Positions 59,090 through 64,000 of a DNA stretch of 64,000 bases are shown here, piece after piece. Position 1 is the stretch's first letter. Every line of letters starts with the position of its first letter. The position numbers and the translations under genes are program-made. The DNA comes from Pantoea latae. Lineage in GTDB: Bacteria > Pseudomonadota > Gammaproteobacteria > Enterobacterales > Enterobacteriaceae. The DNA is taken from the NCBI RefSeq assembly GCF_002077695.1, contig NZ_MWUE01000023.1, forward strand, positions 1 to 64,000, given 5' to 3'. The notes below the pieces were generated by a model. That model was not told the origin of the DNA and did no database searches. It saw nothing but the letters and a program-made list of their open reading frames with translations.

Positions 59090-59447
59090 CCGTCGGATAG
59101 GGCGCTGCCTGCGCCAGATTCTCCTGCGTGTGGTTTTGCTTCTCGCTCTGAAGAATGCGCTCACGCGGGGAATCGATCGAGCGGTCGTCATCGCTGCGCG
59201 CATAGTCCCACGGCAGCAGCAGCGTATCCAGCACGGCGGAAAAAGGCAGGTCGATCAGCGCCAGCGGCTTAAGCGCCCAGCTGCTGTGATCGTCGACCAG
59301 CACCTCGGCGCTGGCGCGCGTGCCGGGGTAGTAGCCCTGATTCGGACCAGTATGTGACATCACGCTGGAGCAGCCTGAACTCATAAAGGTGCAGCAGGCC
59401 AGCGCGCTCGCCAGAGGAAAAGTCTTCAGTAATTTCATCTTCATCAT
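59073..59447 (-). CDS. yidQ: YceK/YidQ-family lipoprotein
   Basis: A 124-residue putative outer-membrane lipoprotein. The lipobox SSGC puts the lipidated Cys at residue 26, followed by SSVMSHTGP. The family core has YYPGTRASAEVL and LALIDLPFSAVLDTLLLPWD. Function unknown. It is convergent with yidR and divergent from ibpA. Confidence 0.88.
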   Translation of the reverse strand: MMKMKLLKTFPLASALACCTFMSSGCSSVMSHTGPNQGYYPGTRASAEVLVDDHSSWALKPLALIDLPFSAVLDTLLLPWDYARSDDDRSIDSPRERILQSEKQNHTQENLAQAAPYPTATPAQ

Positions 59448-59588
59448 CCCTTCAGCTACGGCGGTCGCCGCGCTGAGTTGGCTCGTCCGTTATCTCCCTG
59501 CTCTGCGGCAAGGTGCGTTATGCCAGACGAAAGGTCCCCTGAGTGTATGCCATTTCAGCAGAGTGGCGAAAAAAATTGCGTTTCGCCT

Positions 59589-59617
59589 CTTGAAAGCAAA
59601 AGGGGCATACCCATTTT
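59589..59617 (+). promoter_or_regulatory. Heat-shock (sigma-32) promoter of ibpA
   Basis: -35 CTTGAAA (59589-59595), 14-base spacer, -10 CCCATTTT (59610-59617), close to the sigma-32 consensus. It leaves a leader of about 98 bases before ibpA. Confidence 0.85.
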
Positions 59618-59639
59618 ATCACTACGGACGCACTCGCTG

Positions 59640-59725
59640 TCGCCGACAGGGGCATCGGGGCGCCGCGCGACCTGTCCATTGTGGAAGGTTGCCAAAACTT
59701 GCTGAATATCAGGAGTCATTCCATG
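59640..59725 (+). promoter_or_regulatory. ROSE-like RNA thermometer of ibpA
   Basis: In the leader, TTGCT (59699-59703) can pair with the ribosome site AGGA (59711-59714) across a 7-base loop, leaving the G bulged. This is the hallmark of ROSE thermometers that melt on heat shock and free translation of small heat-shock genes. Upstream stems were not worked out. Confidence 0.65.
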
Positions 59726-60139
59726 CGTAATTTTGATCTTGCTCCACTTTATCGCTCTGCCATCGGTTTCGATCGTTTGTTTAACCTGCTGGAATCGAAT
59801 CAGAACCAGAGCAATGGTGGTTATCCTCCGTACAACGTTGAGCTGGTCAGCGAAAATCACTATCGCATTACCATTGCGGTGGCGGGCTTTGCTCAGAACG
59901 AGCTGGACATCACCGCTCACGACAACGTGCTGATCGTGCGCGGCGCGCATCCTGAAGAGCAGGTCGAGCGCAAATACCTGTATCAGGGTATCGCCGAACG
60001 CAACTTCGAGCGCAAATTCCAGCTGGCCGACCATATCGTGGTGCGTGACGCCCGGCTGGAAAATGGCCTGTTGAGCATCGATCTGGAACGCATCGTCCCC
60101 GAAGAGGCGAAACCGCGCCGGATTGAAATTCTGAACTAA
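59723..60139 (+). CDS. ibpA: Small heat-shock protein IbpA
   Basis: A 138-residue sHsp with an alpha-crystallin domain at about residues 36-125 ([20 protein letters not shown], then [12 protein letters not shown]) and the C-terminal IEI motif that mediates oligomerisation. It binds unfolding proteins in aggregates for later refolding by DnaK and ClpB. The start is ATG 59723 after AGGAG. In E. coli ibpB follows; here a terminator follows at once, so this seems to be the only copy at this site. Confidence 0.95.
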   Translation: MRNFDLAPLYRSAIGFDRLFNLLESNQNQSNGGYPPYNVELVSENHYRITIAVAGFAQNELDITAHDNVLIVRGAHPEEQVERKYLYQGIAERNFERKFQLADHIVVRDARLENGLLSIDLERIVPEEAKPRRIEILN

Positions 60140-60156
60140 TCAGAATCAACGAAAAG

Positions 60157-60183
60157 AAAACGCCGCTGATGCGGCGTTTTTTT
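60157..60183 (+). terminator. Terminator of ibpA
   Basis: AAAACGCCGC / GCGGCGTTTT, TGAT loop, with T7 at the end. It also abuts the stop codon of the convergent eamA and may serve both directions. Confidence 0.92.
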
Positions 60184-61105
60184 ATGGCTGCGATCGGGGG
60201 TGGGAGCGCATCGCCAGGCGCTGGCTCACCAGGCCGCCGAACACGTTGACCAGCAGGCCGAAAATAATCACCGTCGCGCCCAGCATCTGCTGCGCCGACA
60301 GCCGCTCGCCCAGCACCAGCGCGGCGCTTAAAATGCCGATCACCGGCACCAGCAGCGACAGCGGCGCCACGCGCCAGGTTTCATAGCGGCTCAACAGGTT
60401 GCCCCAGATGGCGTAGCCGACGATGGTGGCGATAAACGCGAGATAGATCAGCGCCAGCACGGTTTGCAGCGAAATATGCGTCAGGCTGAACAGGATGGCG
60501 CGCTCGCCTTCGAACAGCCATGAGCAGGCGAAAAAAGGCAGCACCGGCACCAGCGCGCTCCACACCACCAGCGACATCACCGGCACCTTGCGGTTGCGCA
60601 GGATAATCTTGTTGGTGATATTGCCCAGCCCCCACGACAGCGCCGCTGCCAGCGTCAGCATCATGGTGGTCAGGGTAATGCCCGCCGCCGACTGCCCCTC
60701 CATGCCCGCCGTCGCCAGCATAAACATCCCGAGCGTGGCGATCAGCACGCCGGCAATATGGTTCCAGCGTAATTTTTCCGCCAGCAGCAGCGCGCCGAGC
60801 AGCAGGGTGAAAAAGGCTTGCGCCTGCAGCACCAGTGACGCCAGCCCGGCCGGCATGCCGAGCTTGATGGCCAGGAACAGAAAGGCGAACTGGCCAAAGC
60901 TGATGGTCATGCCGTACACCACCAGCCAGCGCAGCGGAATAGCGGGACGGCGCACGAAAAAGATCGCCGGAAACGCCACCAGGGAAAAACGCAGGCCCGC
61001 CAGCAAAAAGGGCGGCATGCCCTGCAAGCCCAGCTTGATCACCACGAAATTGACCCCCCAGGCGACCACGACGCAGAGCGCCAGCAACATATCTTTAACT
61101 GACAT
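60182..61105 (-). CDS. eamA: EamA-type cysteine/O-acetylserine exporter
   Basis: A 307-residue drug/metabolite transporter with ten helices in two EamA repeats. It resembles E. coli EamA (YdeD), an exporter of cysteine and O-acetylserine, throughout: WGVNFVVIKLGLQGMPP, AGLRFSLVAFPAIFF, GMPAGLASLVLQAQAFFT and SRYETWRVAPLSLLVPV. It is last in a set of at least five co-directional genes, 16 bases after the YeaK-like gene. That position suggests it exports the product of the set. It could instead be the ordinary housekeeping EamA. Confidence 0.88.
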   Translation of the reverse strand: MSVKDMLLALCVVVAWGVNFVVIKLGLQGMPPFLLAGLRFSLVAFPAIFFVRRPAIPLRWLVVYGMTISFGQFAFLFLAIKLGMPAGLASLVLQAQAFFTLLLGALLLAEKLRWNHIAGVLIATLGMFMLATAGMEGQSAAGITLTTMMLTLAAALSWGLGNITNKIILRNRKVPVMSLVVWSALVPVLPFFACSWLFEGERAILFSLTHISLQTVLALIYLAFIATIVGYAIWGNLLSRYETWRVAPLSLLVPVIGILSAALVLGERLSAQQMLGATVIIFGLLVNVFGGLVSQRLAMRSHPRSQP

Positions 61106-61121
61106 ACGCTTTCCTCTGCCG

Positions 61122-61622
61122 TCAGGCGCTGACCGTCATCGGCGTGGCGATATCAGCATAGCTGGCGTCGCCGATGATACGGCGGTAGTCGTCGGCGTTC
61201 AGGGCGATCGATTTTTCCAGCGCGCCGGCGTTGAACCACAGCGTGCCGACGTCGCGCAGGCGCGCATCGACGCGCAGCGCCAGCCGGTCATCAAAACTAA
61301 ATGGCGGCACCGCGCCCATCACGCACTGCGTCAGCGACTGCGCCATCTCAGGCGCGGCGAAGCTCGACTTCTTGCCGCCGATGGCGCGCGCCGCGCTTTT
61401 GAAGTTGATTTTGCAGTCGCCCGGCACGATCGCCAGCAGAAAGCGCGAGCCGCCGCCGTCCGGCATCGCCACTTCCAGCACCATCGCCTTCGCCGCCTGG
61501 CTCAGCGCATTGCCGCGCAGCGCGCTAATGGCGTCGGTCTGGCCGATGGCCTCATGCTCGACCACGCGATAATCCGCCTGCTGCCGATCCAGCAGCGCGG
61601 TAATGTTTGCAAACGTCGTCAT
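61122..61622 (-). CDS. YeaK/YbaK-family aminoacyl-tRNA deacylase-like protein
   Basis: A 166-residue single-domain protein of the YbaK/ProX editing superfamily, which hydrolyses mischarged aminoacyl-tRNA in trans. The fold markers are VVEHEAIGQTDAISALRG, the lysines in DCKINFKSAARAIGGKKSS, GAVPPFSFD and WFNAGALEKSIAL. It looks closest to YeaK. ATG 61622 follows GAGGAGAACAGG. Placed among biosynthesis-type genes, it may protect the cell from misincorporation of a non-standard amino acid. Confidence 0.85.
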   Translation of the reverse strand: MTTFANITALLDRQQADYRVVEHEAIGQTDAISALRGNALSQAAKAMVLEVAMPDGGGSRFLLAIVPGDCKINFKSAARAIGGKKSSFAAPEMAQSLTQCVMGAVPPFSFDDRLALRVDARLRDVGTLWFNAGALEKSIALNADDYRRIIGDASYADIATPMTVSA

Positions 61623-61659
61623 CCTGTTCTCCTCGTCTTGCCAGGCTGCGCCTCAGGCG

Positions 61660-62460
61660 TCAGCTCCACGCGATTGCGCGTTTCATTTTTTTGTCGGTCA
61701 GGCCGAAAAAGAAGCCCATGGTAATGCGGGTATCGCCTTCAACCCGGTCGATCTCGTGATAAAAGGCGGGATTAAACAAGTAGATATCGCCGCTGCGCGG
61801 CGTGAATTCGCAGGTTTCGCTCTGCGCCGTCACGCCGCTCTGATAGCCCAGCTCGCCCGGCGTTTTGAACGCTTCATCCTCTGGCTGCCACTTTTTATTG
61901 AAGATGCGCAGCCCGCCGCCCGCGTTGCACTCTTGCAGACAGACCACGCAGCTCAGCTGATGCAGGATCTGCGTGACTGCGAGGCCGCTGCCGGCGGCGT
62001 CGCGCACGATATTGTCGTTATGCAGCGGATTGGCGACGCCATCAGCGTGGAAACGCACAATCGATCCGGCGTAGCTGCCCAGCGCCGGCTCACAGGCGGT
62101 TTGCAGGCTCTCCAGCTTGAGGGCATGACGCACCCACTCGTAGATCTGCAGGCGCAGCGCGGCGAGCGACGGCGGCAGCGCCGGTTCGATATCGCGCCAT
62201 TCGGTGAAATAGTTTTCCGGCGCCGCCGTGTGTTTCGCCAGGTAAGGGCCCAGCGTGGTCAGCGCGCCGTTGGGATAGTGCGACACGCGGATCTTCTCGC
62301 GGCAGCGCTGTAAATCCGCCACCACCTCCTGACGATCCTCGTCGGTGAGGAAGTTGCGCAGCACCAGCAGCGGCACGCGCGCCGTGACGATATCGTCCAG
62401 CCAGGTCGTCTCGACAAACATGCTGGGATTGATCACGCGTATCTGATTGAAAATGGCCAT
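61660..62460 (-). CDS. 2-oxoglutarate/Fe(II)-dependent oxygenase
   Basis: A 266-residue protein with the complete non-haem iron facial triad, HND at 147-149 and His235 (NPAFYHEIDRV), plus the 2-oxoglutarate-binding Arg245 ten residues on. That is the prolyl-4-hydroxylase-like 2OG-Fe(II) pattern. Such enzymes hydroxylate or otherwise oxidise amino acids and natural products. The substrate is unknown. ATG 62460 lies 5 bases after the previous stop, with GGGGGAG inside that gene's end, so the two are coupled. Confidence 0.85.
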   Translation of the reverse strand: MAIFNQIRVINPSMFVETTWLDDIVTARVPLLVLRNFLTDEDRQEVVADLQRCREKIRVSHYPNGALTTLGPYLAKHTAAPENYFTEWRDIEPALPPSLAALRLQIYEWVRHALKLESLQTACEPALGSYAGSIVRFHADGVANPLHNDNIVRDAAGSGLAVTQILHQLSCVVCLQECNAGGGLRIFNKKWQPEDEAFKTPGELGYQSGVTAQSETCEFTPRSGDIYLFNPAFYHEIDRVEGDTRITMGFFFGLTDKKMKRAIAWS

Positions 62461-62465
62461 GATGA

Positions 62466-63173
62466 TTACTCCCCCAAAGGAATTTCCCGTAGTTCATGGT
62501 TAGCCATACGCCGCCAGCTGGCGGCGTCGCCCAGGGTTGGAACAGGTTCAGACGAGATAAAGGTGCAGCGGTCCTGCTGCAAAGCGTGCAGCGTAAAATA
62601 GTGCGGATAAGGGGTGTCCTGCGGATGCCACTGCCAGGCCCAGGCGCGATCCCGGGTGACGAAAATCGCGTTGCCCGCGCTGCCGCCCGGCTCTACCTGC
62701 GCCAGCCTGTCGCGCAGATAGTCGCGCGTGAAGTCGGCGGGCGTAATGCGATCCACCAGATATTCCAGATACTCCGCCGAATCGAAGCGGGAGGCCGCCA
62801 TGCCGAGACGCGCGTAGACCGTCGGCATAAAGCCGTTGTGCATCATGTACCAGCGCGTGCCTGCGCTGTCGCGCAGCAGCGGATGGGAAAATTCCAGCCC
62901 CTGATTTTTGCTCAGCGTGGCGTGGCGCACGTGCACCGCCAGAAAGCGTCCCTTAATGCGATCGACATCGATAGCGGGCAGCGCGTCGGCGAAGCGGCCG
63001 CTGCCGCGCAGCGTCTTGATCTCGCCATCTTCCAGCCATAAACAGCCCCAGCCGTTGGGATGCTCTTTAATCGGGCCGTCGTGGCAGGCGGTTTCTCCGC
63101 AGCTCATGGCGCGCGCCGCGTCCAGCACCTGCGCCGCGTCAAAGTCGCCCTGCGCCAGAATCATTCTGCACAT
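62466..63173 (-). CDS. Class II glutamine amidotransferase-like protein
   Basis: A 235-residue N-terminal-nucleophile amidohydrolase. Cys2 (MCRMILAQG) is the nucleophile, HVRHAT (81-86) matches the Arg loop of GlmS-type glutaminases, and HNG (112-114) forms the oxyanion site. It has no synthase partner domain, like YafJ or EgtC, the latter of which removes a gamma-glutamyl group in ergothioneine synthesis. A strong AGGAGG at 63183-63188 precedes the ATG, which lies within the end of the ATP-grasp gene (13-base overlap). It may supply ammonia or trim a glutamyl amide. Confidence 0.85.
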   Translation of the reverse strand: MCRMILAQGDFDAAQVLDAARAMSCGETACHDGPIKEHPNGWGCLWLEDGEIKTLRGSGRFADALPAIDVDRIKGRFLAVHVRHATLSKNQGLEFSHPLLRDSAGTRWYMMHNGFMPTVYARLGMAASRFDSAEYLEYLVDRITPADFTRDYLRDRLAQVEPGGSAGNAIFVTRDRAWAWQWHPQDTPYPHYFTLHALQQDRCTFISSEPVPTLGDAASWRRMANHELREIPLGE

Positions 63174-64000
63174 AATAAATTTCCTCCTGAAACAGCGGCG
63201 GCGTTACGCACCATGCTGTTAAACACCGCCAGAATATCGTCGCGGCCGGCCGCCGTGAGGCGCAACACGCCGAGGATGCCGGCATGGCGCGTCAAATCCG
63301 CATAGAGCGACGAGCGGCGCGAAACCTGCAGGCCGGGCAGCGCCAGCGGCGGCAGCAGTGCGCCCTGATGATGCTCAGCGATCCAGTTCTCCGCCTGACG
63401 CAGCTGCGCGGGCTGGCGCAGACGCAGCTGGCCGACGGCGTGCGGCGGCGCGGAGAAGCGCAGCGCGGGCATCGCGCCGCCCGCTTCCAGCAGAAAGGCG
63501 ATCTCCGCCCAGTTAATGCCGGTCGTCTCCTGCACCAGATTCACCACGCCCATCCCGGAAAGACGAAAGCCCATCTCCAGAAAATGCGGCACGCCATCCA
63601 CCACGATGAAATCAATATGAAAGGCGCCGAGCCGGTAGCCGAAGGTTTCGCAGCAGAATGTCATCAGGCTGGCGAAGGCGGACGGCAACGCCTCGGCCGC
63701 AACCGCGACATGGCCCGATTCATAAAAGCTGACGCCGCCCTGCGCGTCACGCTGCTGCTCGATGACTTTCTGGCAGCAGGTCAGGGCGTAAGGACGGCCG
63801 TCGTGCACCACGCCCTGCAGCGAATACTCGTCGCCCTCCAGCCAGCTTTCGACGATAAAGCCGCTAAAGCCGCGGCCACCGTAGTTCATGGTCTCGTCCA
63901 GCCTGCGCACCACGACGCCAAGCTGCGCCGGCGACTCAACCAGCCAGATGCCGAGCCCGCCGCCGCCGTCCACCGGCTTAATCACGCAGGGATAGAGCAG
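63161..64000 (-). CDS. ATP-grasp ligase (partial, N-terminus beyond window)
   Basis: At least 279 residues of an ATP-grasp enzyme, running off the right edge. Visible are the ATP-binding lysine and glycine-rich loop (CVIKPVDGGGGLGIW), the adenine-side strand (VESWLEGDEYSLQGVV), FHIDFIVVD and the metal-site segment FLEMGFRLSGMG. The arrangement resembles amino-acid or dipeptide ligases that join a carboxylate to an amine through an acyl phosphate. A GTG near the edge is an internal valine, since coding continues without a stop to 64000. First visible gene of the five-gene set. Confidence 0.85.
   Translation of the reverse strand: MLYPCVIKPVDGGGGLGIWLVESPAQLGVVVRRLDETMNYGGRGFSGFIVESWLEGDEYSLQGVVHDGRPYALTCCQKVIEQQRDAQGGVSFYESGHVAVAAEALPSAFASLMTFCCETFGYRLGAFHIDFIVVDGVPHFLEMGFRLSGMGVVNLVQETTGINWAEIAFLLEAGGAMPALRFSAPPHAVGQLRLRQPAQLRQAENWIAEHHQGALLPPLALPGLQVSRRSSLYADLTRHAGILGVLRLTAAGRDDILAVFNSMVRNAAAVSGGNLLCAE

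Noticed and set aside
63983..63985. GTG near the right edge as the start of the ATP-grasp gene
   Set aside because: Coding continues in frame to the window edge and the codon encodes the valine just before the ATP-binding lysine, so the true start must lie outside.

Overview
This is the replication-origin region of a gammaproteobacterial chromosome. Gene content, gene order and near-identity of the ATP synthase, DnaA, GyrB and PstS proteins to those I recall from E. coli place it in Enterobacterales. An ovothiol synthase (ovoA) where E. coli has asnA, and a single ibpA closed by its own terminator with no ibpB, favour Erwiniaceae (Erwinia, Pantoea or Mixta). The genus cannot be settled from the window alone.

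Layout. 1-250: promoters P1 and P2 and the boxA leader of an rRNA operon that reads left, out of the window. 423-7720: hsrA, and the ribose operon rbsDACBKR on the minus strand with two RbsR operators. 7788-12208: ygiW divergent from qseBC, then kup. 12499-18820: ravA-viaA, ovoA, asnC and mioC. 18821-19261: oriC, with DnaA boxes and three GATC 13-mers, followed by mnmG-rsmG. 22411-29555: the full atpIBEFHAGDC operon. 29665-33062: glmU and glmS. 33063-34543: an AT-rich accessory patch with unrecognised genes. 34615-39288: Pho boxes and pstSCAB-phoU. 39341-44303: an MFS carrier, yieH, adeP, yieE and rutE; two near-identical PUR boxes precede the two transporters. 44462-48294 (minus): mnmE, yidC, yidD, rnpA, rpmH. 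48540-55093: the dnaA-dnaN-recF-gyrB cluster. 55124-60180: a structured inverted-repeat element, then yidA, an ACS-family carrier, yidR, yidQ and ibpA.

60182-64000 (minus) holds the least ordinary locus. It is a compact set of at least five genes: a partial ATP-grasp ligase, a class II glutamine amidotransferase, a 2-oxoglutarate/Fe(II) oxygenase, a YeaK/YbaK-type tRNA-editing protein and an EamA-type exporter. I infer an undescribed pathway for making, tolerating and exporting a modified amino acid or small peptide.

Together the window holds the machinery that starts replication (oriC, dnaA, dnaN, gyrB), ATP synthesis, phosphate and ribose uptake, tRNA modification (mnmE, mnmG), membrane-protein insertion and amino-sugar synthesis. 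Lineage-specific insertions sit between these conserved blocks. I saw no tRNA gene, CRISPR array, insertion sequence or prophage.
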